A DNA stretch of 64,000 bases from Fibrobacter sp. UWB2 (GTDB lineage Bacteria; Fibrobacterota; Fibrobacteria; Fibrobacterales; Fibrobacteraceae), in contig NZ_MWQK01000007.1 in assembly GCF_002210425.1 (NCBI RefSeq), positions 146,460 to 210,459 of the forward strand, given 5' to 3'. Each line of letters opens with the position of its first letter. The first letter of the stretch is position 1. The position numbers were made by a program, and so were the translations under genes. The notes below the pieces were generated by a model. The model was not told the origin of the DNA, did not search any database, and worked only from the letters and a program-made list of their open reading frames with translations. This document shows, one piece after another, positions 43,024 to 52,640 of this stretch.

Positions 43024-45174
43024 ATGAGTTGGTGGAAGTGTATATTGATTGGGTCTTTAATGGGTTCCGCGTCTGCGTGGGCCATTAATGCTGCACCCTT
43101 TTTAATCAATTCTACACAACCAGATGGTTCCGTGGTGCAAATCCGGAAAGTCGGAAACGAACATTTTAACTATACGCTTACAGGCGAAGATAGCGTGCTC
43201 GTTGTTCGCGATTCTCTCGGTTATTGGAACTATGCCGATGAACACGGAAAAAAGACGGGAATGAGGGTCCATGCCAAGTCTAAGCGCGGCACGAAAGAGA
43301 AAAACTTCCTCAAAAAACGCAATTCCCGCCAAATTCTTGAAAAATTCCGCGAAAAGCGCTTGAAACAGCTCCGTGAACAGCAGGCTGATACTTCTTTATC
43401 GCCAATGATGCTCCAGTCTTCTAGTACGTCACCCCAAATGGCTAATGAATGGGGCGGCTGGGGTTGGGGTGGTTGGACTCAGCCCGAAGACCCTGTGCAA
43501 AATACCAACTGGCCAAAGCAGCCTACTTTGAATACCGTTCAAAAGGAAGGTGATGTTCGCGGGCTCGTTGTACTTGTCCAGTTTAGCGATATTAAGTTCA
43601 AACGCGATAACGCCCAGGAAGAGTATTTGAATTACCTCAATCAGGAAGGGTATTCAAATTACGGCATGGTCGGTAGCGCTCGAGACTTTTTTATAAAGAA
43701 CTCGAGTGGCAAGTATCGTCCGACTTTTGATGTCGCAGGCCCGATTACGCTTAAGGGGACTCGTGATTCGTACGGTTCTCTAGTTGATTCGAGAAATATA
43801 GCCGCAGGTGCGGTCAAGGCTGTTAAAGAGGCCATGGATTCTCTCGTCGCCCAAAACGTAGATTTTTCGCCGTACGATAGCGATGGGGACCATGTTGTCG
43901 ATTTTGTCTACATGATTTATGCCGGAGTCGGCTCTGCCGATACGGATGTTCAGTCCGCTATTTGGCCGCATTCCTATAATGCGCCCAAGCGCCTTACCCG
44001 TAACTATTCCATGGACCGCTATGCCTGTTCTTCAGAAATTGACGGTCAGGCGTATATGCGTCGTAAATCCACGGATGCCCTGAGTGGTATTGGTACGTTC
44101 TGCCATGAATTCAGCCATGTGCTTGGGCTTATGGACCATTACGATGTTACCTATAGTGGTACGGGAACAAAGCCTTTCTATACGCCGGGACGATGGGACT
44201 TGATGGATGCAGGGTCTTATGACTGTCCGACAAATAAATACAATACAACCTCTTGCTCTCCTGCGAATATGTCGGCGTTTGAAAGGTATAGCCTTGGTTG
44301 GCTAGAACCGCGTCGCTTGGAAATTTCGGATACGACATTTGTATTAAAGTCCATTTTGGAAAATGATGGTCTTGTTCTGACATCCGATAACGATAATGAA
44401 TATTATTTTGTCGATTTCCGTTTGCAAGAGAATTTTGATAAGGGTCTCCCGAATCAAGGCTTGCTTATTTGGCATATAAACTATAATCGGTATAACTGGA
44501 TGGCGAATGAGGTGAATTCGCATGATCCAATGGGTGTTGATTTGGTCGAGGCTGATGGTAGGGCTGACTCTTATACGGTGTCGTCGGATGCATTCCCGAC
44601 AAACCGAGTCAATAGCTTTAACGGCTTTGTGAAATCGAATGGCGATAGCCTGGGCCTTGAAATTTACGATATCCAGATTGTGGATGACCATGTGGAATTC
44701 AAGACTCGTGGAAAGCGTGTTTCTCCAGTGCCAGAAAGTTCGTCTAGCTCCGCTAAAGTCTCGTCGTCAAGCAAGGCGGAATCCTCTTCGAGCGTGAAGG
44801 ATACTTTGTCTGTGCAGAATGTTTCGTCTTCGAGCCAGGTTTCCTCTGTGTTGGGCTCGAGCAGTTCTGCATATCATTCAAAGAATTCCGCCGAAAGCTC
44901 GTCTTCGGAAGAACCTATGATTCTGTCAAAACAGCCTGTATCCGCAGCGGCTCACTTGTCTGTGGTGAATGGCTCCTTGATGGTCAATACAAAAATTGCC
45001 GGGCGTAAGACGGTCAATCTCTTTGATATGAACGGAACGCTCCTTATGACAAAATCGTTTAGCGAAGAATCCTGTGAAATTCGTATGGGTTCAACGCGTG
45101 GTAAAGCGGTTGCGATTGTGACACTTGAACACGACGGGCGCGTGATAAAGTCATACAAAGTTCGAATGAACTGA
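43024..45174 (+). CDS. secreted M6-family metalloprotease with sorting-like C-terminus
   Basis: The 716-residue protein starts with a signal peptide (cut near SAWA), a prodomain rich in basic residues (about 70-120), a Gly/Trp stretch, and an M6-type (immune inhibitor A) catalytic domain. The zinc motif HEFSH is at His361, Glu362 and His365, followed by GLMDHYDVT and the DLMDAGSY Met-turn region. A Ser-rich linker (about 565-630) leads to a C-terminal domain with TVNLFDMNGTLLMTKS, as in the polysaccharidases of the window. It probably cuts proteins outside the cell. Substrate unknown. Confidence 0.9.
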   Translation: MSWWKCILIGSLMGSASAWAINAAPFLINSTQPDGSVVQIRKVGNEHFNYTLTGEDSVLVVRDSLGYWNYADEHGKKTGMRVHAKSKRGTKEKNFLKKRNSRQILEKFREKRLKQLREQQADTSLSPMMLQSSSTSPQMANEWGGWGWGGWTQPEDPVQNTNWPKQPTLNTVQKEGDVRGLVVLVQFSDIKFKRDNAQEEYLNYLNQEGYSNYGMVGSARDFFIKNSSGKYRPTFDVAGPITLKGTRDSYGSLVDSRNIAAGAVKAVKEAMDSLVAQNVDFSPYDSDGDHVVDFVYMIYAGVGSADTDVQSAIWPHSYNAPKRLTRNYSMDRYACSSEIDGQAYMRRKSTDALSGIGTFCHEFSHVLGLMDHYDVTYSGTGTKPFYTPGRWDLMDAGSYDCPTNKYNTTSCSPANMSAFERYSLGWLEPRRLEISDTTFVLKSILENDGLVLTSDNDNEYYFVDFRLQENFDKGLPNQGLLIWHINYNRYNWMANEVNSHDPMGVDLVEADGRADSYTVSSDAFPTNRVNSFNGFVKSNGDSLGLEIYDIQIVDDHVEFKTRGKRVSPVPESSSSSAKVSSSSKAESSSSVKDTLSVQNVSSSSQVSSVLGSSSSAYHSKNSAESSSSEEPMILSKQPVSAAAHLSVVNGSLMVNTKIAGRKTVNLFDMNGTLLMTKSFSEESCEIRMGSTRGKAVAIVTLEHDGRVIKSYKVRMN

Positions 45175-45209
45175 TTTCCTTTTTATAGAAAATATCTAAA
45201 TTGTCTAGC

Positions 45210-46679
45210 ATGAGAAAACTTTTTGCTAGAATTGCTATGAGCTGCGCGCTTGTCCCGGCACTGTTGGCGGGGACATCTAAGGCCGCGGTAAATTTGCCCG
45301 TGCATAAGGAAGTCCTTGACAATGGACTCACGGTGCTTTTGTACCCCAACAAGCAAGCCCCGACGGTGAGCTTCCGCTTGTTTTACGTGACTGGTTCTGT
45401 CCATGAAGTCCCCGGCAAGTCGGGTCTCGCTCACATTCTGGAACACGAACTCTTCAAGGGCACAAAGAAGGTCGGCATTTCCGATAGCATTGCCGATGCT
45501 AGGTTCATGGCAACGCAAGATTCTTTGCAGGCTTTAATCCGTTCGGCAAGAATTGCTGATGATACCGCCCTCGTGAAAAAGCTTTCTGCGGAACACGATT
45601 CCGTGCTGAACGAACACCGCAAAATCTTTGTCAAGGATGAACTGTGGGGCGCCTACCAGGCTGCCGGTGGCACTGGCCTCAATGCCTTTACAAGCGACTT
45701 GCTGACCGCATATACGGTGACACTCCCCAAGAACAAGATTGAATTGTTCCTGTGGCTCGAATCTGACCGTATGCAAAATGCAGTGCTCCGCGAGTTCTAT
45801 TCTGAACGCTCTGTGGTGCGTGAAGAACGCCGCATGCGTTATGATGATCGCCCGACAGGCCGTTTCTATGAAACGCTCAATTCTATGATTTACGAGGCTT
45901 TCCCGTACCGCGTGCCGACTATCGGCTGGCCAAGCGATATCGAAAACTTGACTCGTGAACAGGCCGAAGAACATTACCGCAAGTATTACAAGCCGCGCAA
46001 CGCAATTCTTGTGATGGCTGGTGATTTGGACACGCTTGAAACGATGAAGGCTGTCAAGAAGTATTTTGCCCCGATTCCGGCTGGCGAGGCTTTCCCTCCG
46101 CTTACTGTGCGTGATCCGGAACAGGCTGGCGAAAAGCGTTTGACCGTCAAGCGTAAGGATGCTCCGAACCTTTACACGCTCGTCTTCAAGACTCCCGCTG
46201 TGGGCGATAGCACGCTCTATGCGCTCGACATTGCCGAAGGCGTTTTGAACGGACGTTCTGGCCGCCTTTACAAGCGCCTCGTTGAAGAAGAAAAACTTGC
46301 CGTTGGCGTGAGCGCAAGCAACAGCCCGAACAAGTACATCTCTGAATTCTCCGTCCGTGTGAATCTCCGCCCCAACGCCAACCGCGAAAAGGTCGAGAAA
46401 ATCGTCTGGGAAGAACTTGAAAAGCTGAAGTCTGAACAGGTCAGCGAACGTGAATTCCAGAAGGTCAAGAATCGCGCCTATGCAGGACTCGTCCGTAGCT
46501 TGACCGATATGGAAAATGTGGCGACCATGCTTGGCTGGTACGAAGTCTATGGCGACTACCGCATCTTCATCAATTGGGCTGATAATTTGGACAAGGTAAA
46601 TGTTTCCGACGTGCAGAACGTTGCAAAGAAAACATTTGTCCGTGAAAAGTCCACCGCCGGCTTCCTCGTGAAAGAATAA
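45210..46679 (+). CDS. M16-family zinc peptidase
   Basis: The 489-residue protein has a signal peptide (ALVPALLAGTSKA) and the M16 inverted zinc motif HILEH (His75, Glu78, His79) in GLAHILEHELFKGT, with the distal Glu in the helix region ERSVVREERRMRYDDRP. Then comes the NAILVMAGDLD segment ending the first half. The second, inactive half follows with GRLYKRLVEEEKLAVGV. The length fits a single-chain two-domain processing peptidase of the periplasm. I use ATG 45210 rather than the TTG nine bases earlier. A weak terminator follows. Confidence 0.9.
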   Translation: MRKLFARIAMSCALVPALLAGTSKAAVNLPVHKEVLDNGLTVLLYPNKQAPTVSFRLFYVTGSVHEVPGKSGLAHILEHELFKGTKKVGISDSIADARFMATQDSLQALIRSARIADDTALVKKLSAEHDSVLNEHRKIFVKDELWGAYQAAGGTGLNAFTSDLLTAYTVTLPKNKIELFLWLESDRMQNAVLREFYSERSVVREERRMRYDDRPTGRFYETLNSMIYEAFPYRVPTIGWPSDIENLTREQAEEHYRKYYKPRNAILVMAGDLDTLETMKAVKKYFAPIPAGEAFPPLTVRDPEQAGEKRLTVKRKDAPNLYTLVFKTPAVGDSTLYALDIAEGVLNGRSGRLYKRLVEEEKLAVGVSASNSPNKYISEFSVRVNLRPNANREKVEKIVWEELEKLKSEQVSEREFQKVKNRAYAGLVRSLTDMENVATMLGWYEVYGDYRIFINWADNLDKVNVSDVQNVAKKTFVREKSTAGFLVKE

Positions 46680-46704
46680 AACGAGAAGCGAAGGAATCCC
46701 TTTG

Positions 46705-46738
46705 CAAAACGAGCGACGCTGACGCGCCGCTCTGTTTT
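46705..46738 (+). terminator. probable terminator after the M16 peptidase gene
   Basis: AAAACGAGCG and CGCTCTGTTTTT form an imperfect stem around an inner GCG-rich loop, with a T5 tract. It lies between two convergent genes and may serve both. Confidence 0.45.
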
Positions 46739-46756
46739 TGAATTGCGGTTGAACCC

Positions 46757-47668
46757 TTACACCCCTTCGATGGCTTCAATCTGCTTGCTGAGTTCGCTTG
46801 CTTGCAGAGAATCTTCGTTGTAGATGGCGTTGATTCGCTTGCAGCTGAGTTCGAGCAGATTGCGGGCCTCGATGGAATCGCTTTGCTTGCGGAGTTCGCG
46901 CAGAGCCTTGTCGATTCTCTTGACGTCCTTCTGGTCGGGGTAACCCTTCATAAAGGCGTAGAAAAGCTGGATTTGCGTGTCGTATTCGCTGTCGGATTCG
47001 CAGGCGAGCAAGAACGGGATGACGCGCACGTTGAGGAGCTTCGAGAGGTCGCCCATGAATGTGTTGAGCGTGAGACCCTTCGGGAAGAGCTCTTCTGTGT
47101 CTTTCTGGATATCTTCGGTGTTCACGAAATCGCCCTCTTCGAACTGCAAGAGCATTTCGTTGAGCATATCCATTTCGTTGCGCTTAGCTTGTTCGCGATA
47201 CTTTGCCTGGTAATAAATCGGGAGCGTCGTGAGGCAGTAATGCGCCTGGTTTGCACCGATAAATTCACCGATGTAGTAGATGTCGGCGTCTTCCTTGAGA
47301 ATGTCTTCTTCGTTGTTGAAGTTTCCGATGCGGGCGGGTATGGGGATCACTTCCATGTTCGAAAGCTCATGGAGGCGTTCGCGCATGGCGTCAACGTCCA
47401 AATTCTCGGGGAGTTCCACACCGTTTTCTTCCATCGTCTTGAGAAAGTTGTTGAACTTTGCATCGACAGCGCGGTTGACTTCTCTTCTGCTTGGCTTGTG
47501 TTCGAACTGACGAAAATCGCCTTCTAACGTTAAAAGCCCGTTTTTGATCATGTCGTCAAACGGCGTTTCGTTGGGTTCGGCGTCGGGGGAGGGCAAAATG
47601 CGCGCATAGGCAATCATTCTGCCGCACAGTTGTTCGTCATTTCCTTTTTTCTGTTCGATTCCAAGCAT
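46757..47668 (-). CDS. acidic protein of unknown function
   Basis: The 303-residue protein is rich in Glu, Asp and helix-forming residues, with no signal peptide or membrane span. It opens MLGIEQKKGNDEQLCGRMIAY with a segment ARILPSPDAEPNETPFDD. Its central part has IPIPARIGNFNNEEDILKEDADIYYIGEF and the end holds repeated-looking helices (LRELRKQSDSIEARNLLELSCK). I do not recognise the family. It starts 20 bases after the CE8 gene on the same strand and may be co-transcribed, but the content gives no link to pectin. Confidence 0.6.
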   Translation of the reverse strand: MLGIEQKKGNDEQLCGRMIAYARILPSPDAEPNETPFDDMIKNGLLTLEGDFRQFEHKPSRREVNRAVDAKFNNFLKTMEENGVELPENLDVDAMRERLHELSNMEVIPIPARIGNFNNEEDILKEDADIYYIGEFIGANQAHYCLTTLPIYYQAKYREQAKRNEMDMLNEMLLQFEEGDFVNTEDIQKDTEELFPKGLTLNTFMGDLSKLLNVRVIPFLLACESDSEYDTQIQLFYAFMKGYPDQKDVKRIDKALRELRKQSDSIEARNLLELSCKRINAIYNEDSLQASELSKQIEAIEGV

Positions 47669-47687
47669 GCCCTAAAATTAACAAAAT

Positions 47688-49787
47688 CTAACGGACTTGG
47701 ACCATTTTTTGTTTGCTGTAACCTTGCGCAGAGGTCTTTACGACATAGATTCCGGGGGAAAGGCCTGTCAAATCAGCGTTTCCTTTTGTGTAGCGCACGA
47801 GCTTTCCGTTCGTATCGTAGATACGTGATTCGGTTACTGTTGCGTTTACGCGGGTGATTTTTGCGATAGCGACGCTTCCTTTGTCCACGTCTTTTTCGGT
47901 AAGCTTGATTTGGTCGAGGTTCGGACCGTCATTGCCGTCAACGATGGAGAACGTGATGTAGCTTGCGCCTTTGGGGAGTGTAATGGTCGCTTCTTTTGTC
48001 TGGTATGTGGTCCATTTGTCGGTGGCTTCGAACGAAATGACATCGGCGCCTTTGCATCCGTCAACGCCTGCGGTGCATGTGCCGGGGGCAGCGAAGGCGA
48101 GGTTGCGTGTTTTGCCGCTGCCATTTGCGTATGTCATTTCCATCGTGTATTCGCCGGGGTATTCTACATAGACCGGAATTTGGACGGTTGATTTCCCGGT
48201 GCCGAAGTTAATGTAGCCGGTGCCTGCAAAACCTGCGTTTGTACTTTCGTTGATGGCGTTATCGATGATGCCGTCTTCGGCCTGGAAGGTGTCTGTGCCC
48301 TTGGCTTCAAAGATGGCGCCGAGTTCGATGTCCTTGGTCGTTGTTGTTTTCCAAGTGCTTTCGCTGCCGGCATCGCTTGCGCTTTTGCCTGTCCAGCCTG
48401 CGAATTTCCAACCGCTTGCGGGTTCTGCGGTGAATGTGACTGCGGTGCCTTCGGCGATTTTTTCACGATTCGGGGAGGCGATAACGGAGCCGCCAATAGA
48501 AGAATTGATTGTTAAGTTGTAGTAAGTGACATTTGCTTCGAGGACGGTAATTTCGTTGGAGCTTGCGCCGAGACCGCCCATGGAATTTGCTGCACGGACC
48601 GTAACTTTGGAGCCTGCGGCAATGCCTCCAACATCAATGGAATTTGTCGTGGTGTTGCTGTGGTATTTGCCGTTTACAAAGATGGCCCAACAAATGGCGT
48701 TGTCGTCATCGTTCCAGATGAGGTTGGCGCCTTCCTGCGAAATCTTCGGGGCGGAAACTTGTACTGTGAGTTTGTTCGGTTCCCAGTTATCGCTACCGCC
48801 CAAGACGTTTTTCAATGTATATTTCGCGGCATCGTTTGCATTCCACACGGTCTTGAGTGTTGTTGCTGTCGATGCGTCTTTGCCTCCGTTAAAATACGTT
48901 TTACGTTGACTTGTGTTGATTGCACCGCCGCTCCCGTTCTTGCTGTTGTATTCGCCGAAAATTACGGGGGCAGAATTCATGTCGGGACCCCAGCCTTCGG
49001 CTTTGGGTTCTGCGCGCATGATGGTGTTCAACCAGACTACTTTTGCGCGACCCCAGGAACGTCCGAGGTAGAATGTCTTGTTGAAACTGGAATTGCTGAC
49101 TTCGATAATGGCGTTGTTAAAGACGTAACCCCAGGTGTCTGGGTTTTGCGATGCCGTAATGTAGCCCCCGTTACGCGTCATCACGAGTTTGGTGCCTTCA
49201 AAGAATACGTCGCCGCCACCGCAGATAAAGTCTACAGTGCCGTCAATTTCGCCACCTTCCCAATAGGTGCGCCCTTTCTTGGTGTAGTACGTATCTTGAC
49301 CGCTCAAGAGGCGTACGTTTTTATAGATGAACTTGTCACCTGCGTTTTGCTGCAGTGCAACTTGGCGTGCAGCGCTGCCAGAGTTATAGGTGCCTCTGTT
49401 TTGCAGGGTGATGTCCTGCATGTACATGTTTTTGTTGCTAGGGAAGTACAGCGTTGCCGTTGTGCTGATGCCTTCGGTATCTGTTGTGTTCCAAATAATC
49501 GTTTTGTCAACGGACTCGCCGATAATGGAAATGTTCGAGCCGCTGAACGTCGATTTGCCGTGTTCGTCACCGGTAACCTTGGTGATGTTGTATTCACCAT
49601 TCGGCACAAAGAGTATGAACCGCTTGGATTCGGTTGCGCCTGAAGAAGATGCTTTGGCGATAGCCGCCTTGAAGTCGCCATCGACGCCCAAGACAAAGTC
49701 GAACCCGTGCTTCGTAATTGCGGAAGCGCTCACCGCCATTGCAAGCGGCATACAAATTGCAAACCTGTAAACCCAACTATTTAACAT
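47688..49787 (-). CDS. CE8 pectin methylesterase, secreted, multi-domain
   Basis: The 699-residue enzyme removes methyl esters from pectin. After a signal peptide (cut near SASA), the beta-helix catalytic domain (about 25-330) shows the CE8 motifs: VALQQNAGDKFIYKN, LSGQDTYYTKKGRTYW, GTVDFICGGGDVFFEG (catalytic Asp) and YLGRSWGRAKVVWLN. A fibronectin-like and a Gly-rich repeat domain (about 350-490, GWKFAGWTG) follow, then a CBM6/35-like domain starting FQAEDGIIDN, and a sorting-like C-terminus. The start is one base past the stop of the upstream PL10 gene, so both are one transcript. Confidence 0.93.
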   Translation of the reverse strand: MLNSWVYRFAICMPLAMAVSASAITKHGFDFVLGVDGDFKAAIAKASSSGATESKRFILFVPNGEYNITKVTGDEHGKSTFSGSNISIIGESVDKTIIWNTTDTEGISTTATLYFPSNKNMYMQDITLQNRGTYNSGSAARQVALQQNAGDKFIYKNVRLLSGQDTYYTKKGRTYWEGGEIDGTVDFICGGGDVFFEGTKLVMTRNGGYITASQNPDTWGYVFNNAIIEVSNSSFNKTFYLGRSWGRAKVVWLNTIMRAEPKAEGWGPDMNSAPVIFGEYNSKNGSGGAINTSQRKTYFNGGKDASTATTLKTVWNANDAAKYTLKNVLGGSDNWEPNKLTVQVSAPKISQEGANLIWNDDDNAICWAIFVNGKYHSNTTTNSIDVGGIAAGSKVTVRAANSMGGLGASSNEITVLEANVTYYNLTINSSIGGSVIASPNREKIAEGTAVTFTAEPASGWKFAGWTGKSASDAGSESTWKTTTTKDIELGAIFEAKGTDTFQAEDGIIDNAINESTNAGFAGTGYINFGTGKSTVQIPVYVEYPGEYTMEMTYANGSGKTRNLAFAAPGTCTAGVDGCKGADVISFEATDKWTTYQTKEATITLPKGASYITFSIVDGNDGPNLDQIKLTEKDVDKGSVAIAKITRVNATVTESRIYDTNGKLVRYTKGNADLTGLSPGIYVVKTSAQGYSKQKMVQVR

Positions 49788-49788
49788 A

Positions 49789-51513
49789 TTACCTCATCTT
49801 CCCATTCACGCGGAACGTGTTGATGCCACGCTTAAAGTAAGCCCCTGCGCTATTATTGTTGCCGCCAAAGTCCACAAAGTAGCGGTTGTCCTGCTGGGCT
49901 TTGCGGATGGCGCGTATTGCTTCAATGGATGAGCGTGGTACTTCAACTTCGCCAACTTTCAAATCATCGTTCATCCAGCCGATGTAATCGATGTTCGCCA
50001 TACCGTCTTTCGAAAGACTTGTGAACTTGAGTTCGCTATAGCCCATTGGCAATTCGATTTCGATGGATTGCATTTTCCAAGTGGTCCATGCGGCTGTAGA
50101 TTCCATGCTGCCGTCTGCAAGTAATGTTTTATCACCTGCGGAAACGCTGAATCCACGTGCAGAACCGCCACCGTTTGCAAAGTTGATGAACAAAGTGTAT
50201 TTGCCTTCCTTGAATGCGGTGACGCCGTAGGTCACATAGCTTCCTGTGGAGTTGTCAACGTTTGCGTAACCTTCGCCAACGAATCCCGTGTTGGTTGTTT
50301 CCTTGACGCCTTGAATGTCGATAAAGTCTACACCGTCAATGTACGTTTTGCATGTGTCGTTTCCGCACATAGCTGGTGCTGGCGGAGGTGGAACATAGTT
50401 GTCGTCCATCTTGGCTAGTGCTTCAAGGTATGCGTTTTCGGCGCTTAAAATTGCAGAGCCGTAATCGCCTGCCCACTGGTAGCCCTTGCGACGTTCTTCG
50501 CTGATTTTCATGAAGTCCTGCGTCTTGGTGCTAGCCCCTTCGCGGTCGCAAAAGAAGTAGTTGTCGTTGTTGACTTCGTAAAAGCGGAACCACAGCGATG
50601 AACCCGCCTTGTCCACAACGCCTGCGGTCTTGCTAAACGCCTTGTCTTTTAGTTTATTCTTTTTGTACCAAGCGATTGCGCCTTTGACCGCCTTCTGGAT
50701 TGCTTCGGTTTGGTCTGGCCAGTTCATCAAAAACCACACAACGCCCATGGATTCGTTGCCGGATTTGCTCGGGAGTTCGTAGGCTCGTGCGCCTACGGGG
50801 GCGAGGCTGTTGGTGTCGTGTTGGGCGCACCAAACGGTAAGCGAGTTTCCATTTTTGATTTGTGCTTTGAGCAAATAATCAATGGCTTTGTTCAGTGCGG
50901 ACTTCATCTTGCTTCGTGTGGCGTCGTCGATAATGTCCGAATCAAATGGACTTGTCTTGTTGGCGATATCCATCATCGTGACCATGGCGCGGATCATGGC
51001 GTTGTCATTTAGCGTGATTTGGTCGGAATAGTTGCCGCGCTTGGGCCAAACTTGCGGAAGCCCGCCTTTGGAGCGCTGCATGGTCAAAAGAAAATTGACG
51101 GCTTTATTGAAACTTGTCTTAAATGCGGATTTGTAATTGTTGTTCGTCGTTTCTTTGTAACGCACGGCGAGCAAACGCATTTCTTGAACGGTGGCGTTGT
51201 TGTCGATAGTGCCGAGGTCGGCCCCGCCCTGTGCACGCCATTCGGATTTTTGACCGCCGCCATACGCGCTTTTATACTTGTCGGCCATGGCTTTGTAAAA
51301 ACCGCCGTTTGCGATTTGCCATGTGGTCATGTTGTAGGTGTACTGGTCAATGTCCATGCCTGATGCAGCTGAAGTCAGCTCCGAATAGCCTCGATAGCTG
51401 TTGATTTTCGAAACTGCTGTTGACGGGGGTGTATAGCTTGCCGCAAACGAAAAAGACGCGACAGACATTGCCGCTACAAAAAACTTGTAGTTACCAAACC
51501 CAAAATTCTTCAT
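49789..51513 (-). CDS. PL10 pectate lyase, secreted
   Basis: The 574-residue enzyme cleaves polygalacturonate by elimination. It has a signal peptide (ASFSFA), then a PL10 helical catalytic domain (about 40-370) with TWQIANGGFYKAM, EWRAQGGADLGTIDNNATVQEM, GGLPQVWPKRGNYSDQITLNDNAM and RAYELPSKSGNES, each shown in part here. A CBM6/35-like domain (about 395-515, VDFIDIQGVKE) and a short C-terminus follow. Calcium-binding and catalytic residues should lie in the conserved Asn/Asp segments. It is the first gene of a two-gene pectin unit with CE8, which supplies the de-esterified substrate. Confidence 0.92.
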   Translation of the reverse strand: MKNFGFGNYKFFVAAMSVASFSFAASYTPPSTAVSKINSYRGYSELTSAASGMDIDQYTYNMTTWQIANGGFYKAMADKYKSAYGGGQKSEWRAQGGADLGTIDNNATVQEMRLLAVRYKETTNNNYKSAFKTSFNKAVNFLLTMQRSKGGLPQVWPKRGNYSDQITLNDNAMIRAMVTMMDIANKTSPFDSDIIDDATRSKMKSALNKAIDYLLKAQIKNGNSLTVWCAQHDTNSLAPVGARAYELPSKSGNESMGVVWFLMNWPDQTEAIQKAVKGAIAWYKKNKLKDKAFSKTAGVVDKAGSSLWFRFYEVNNDNYFFCDREGASTKTQDFMKISEERRKGYQWAGDYGSAILSAENAYLEALAKMDDNYVPPPPAPAMCGNDTCKTYIDGVDFIDIQGVKETTNTGFVGEGYANVDNSTGSYVTYGVTAFKEGKYTLFINFANGGGSARGFSVSAGDKTLLADGSMESTAAWTTWKMQSIEIELPMGYSELKFTSLSKDGMANIDYIGWMNDDLKVGEVEVPRSSIEAIRAIRKAQQDNRYFVDFGGNNNSAGAYFKRGINTFRVNGKMR

Positions 51514-51817
51514 AAAAGACCTATAGAAGAGTTTTTAAACCCACACCACCTCTATAATCTACATTATAATAGGCCGATTTTTGTTATGAATTTCTTTTAA
51601 GTGTTGTCTTTGGACAATGGAACTTGTCGCATTGTCACCCTTGCATGTCATTCCCGCCTCCGAGCGGGAATCTCCTTTTCGTTTTATAATACGTTCTGTA
51701 TAATATTTTTATAAAAATTTTTATAAAATCTAAAAATTGCTGAAATTTCTTTAAAAATCTTGATTTTGTATAATAAAATCTATTGCAGAGTTATGCCGCA
51801 AAAACTAATTTATAGGT
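51514..51817. other. intergenic region with divergent promoters and a palindrome
   Basis: No gene is seen. It holds a palindromic TGTCAT repeat (51646-51675) and a very AT-rich part (51685-51790) with direct copies of TTTTTATAAAA. A TATAAT at 51769-51774, with TTTCTT 17 bases upstream, is a candidate promoter for the TIGR02147 gene. Confidence 0.5.
51646..51675 (+). repeat. palindromic TGTCAT repeat
   Basis: TGTCATTCCCGC and GCGGGAATCTCC form an 8-bp stem. It matches 13706-13735, with a compensating stem change. Confidence 0.6.
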
Positions 51818-52639
51818 ATGAAACCAATCACTGAATATCAAGACTACCGAGAATACATGCGCGACTTCTACGAAGAACGCAAACGCAGTTCTTTGTTCTC
51901 GTGGCGTGAATTCTCCAAATTGGCGGGGTTCACTTCGCCAAACTTTATACAGCTCGTGTGCGAAGGCAAAAGCCGCTTGAGCAAAACGGGCGTCGGAAAA
52001 GTGGCCGATGCTATGGAGCTTGCTGGCGCTGACCGCGACTATTTCTTTGCGATGGAACGTTTTGGCGATGCCAAGAACGATGCGACGAAAATCCAGGCGT
52101 TTAATGAAATGCAGAAAATTGCAAAAGAAAACCGCTTACGAGTCGTTGATGCCGAGGCGTTTAAGTATTTCGAATCGTGGGTAAACCCGGTGCTGCGTGA
52201 ACTTGCCCCGATTATGCCGGGCGCAAAACCGCTGGAACTGGCGCGTAACTGCTACCCGGTTGTGAGTGCCACCGAAGTTCGCCATTCGCTTGACTTTATG
52301 TGCCATGCGGAATTTCTAAAGAAGGTCGGCGAAGATACCTATGAGCAGACAGAAAAGGTCGTGACCGGGTCATCCGAGGCGATTCCGTTGGCGCTGCGTT
52401 CCATGAACCGTCAAATGTCAAAGCTTGCAGCCGAAGCCATTGACGAAATTCCGCCCGAAAAACGTCACATCGCAGGCGTGACGCTTGGTATCTCCGAAGA
52501 GACTTACCAATGGCTGGTGCAAAAACTTGAAACGCTCAGGCAGCAGGTGGTTGCCATGGCGGCTAAAGAAAAAGAATACGATAAAGTCTATCGATTGAAT
52601 TTACAACTATTCCCGCTTACAAAAGGGAAGGAGGAATGA
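51818..52639 (+). CDS. TIGR02147/DUF4423-family regulator
   Basis: The 273-residue protein belongs to a family described in Fibrobacter. It has an N-terminal helix-turn-helix (SWREFSKLAGFTSPNFIQ, about 28-46), the start motif YQDYREYMRDFYEERK, and a C-terminal part with LGISEETYQWLVQKLETLRQQV. Members often sit directly before a lipoprotein gene, as here, where 1 base separates the stop from the next start. The likely role is DNA binding and control of the adjacent lipoprotein, which has not been shown. Confidence 0.85.
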   Translation: MKPITEYQDYREYMRDFYEERKRSSLFSWREFSKLAGFTSPNFIQLVCEGKSRLSKTGVGKVADAMELAGADRDYFFAMERFGDAKNDATKIQAFNEMQKIAKENRLRVVDAEAFKYFESWVNPVLRELAPIMPGAKPLELARNCYPVVSATEVRHSLDFMCHAEFLKKVGEDTYEQTEKVVTGSSEAIPLALRSMNRQMSKLAAEAIDEIPPEKRHIAGVTLGISEETYQWLVQKLETLRQQVVAMAAKEKEYDKVYRLNLQLFPLTKGKEE

Positions 52640-52640
52640 G

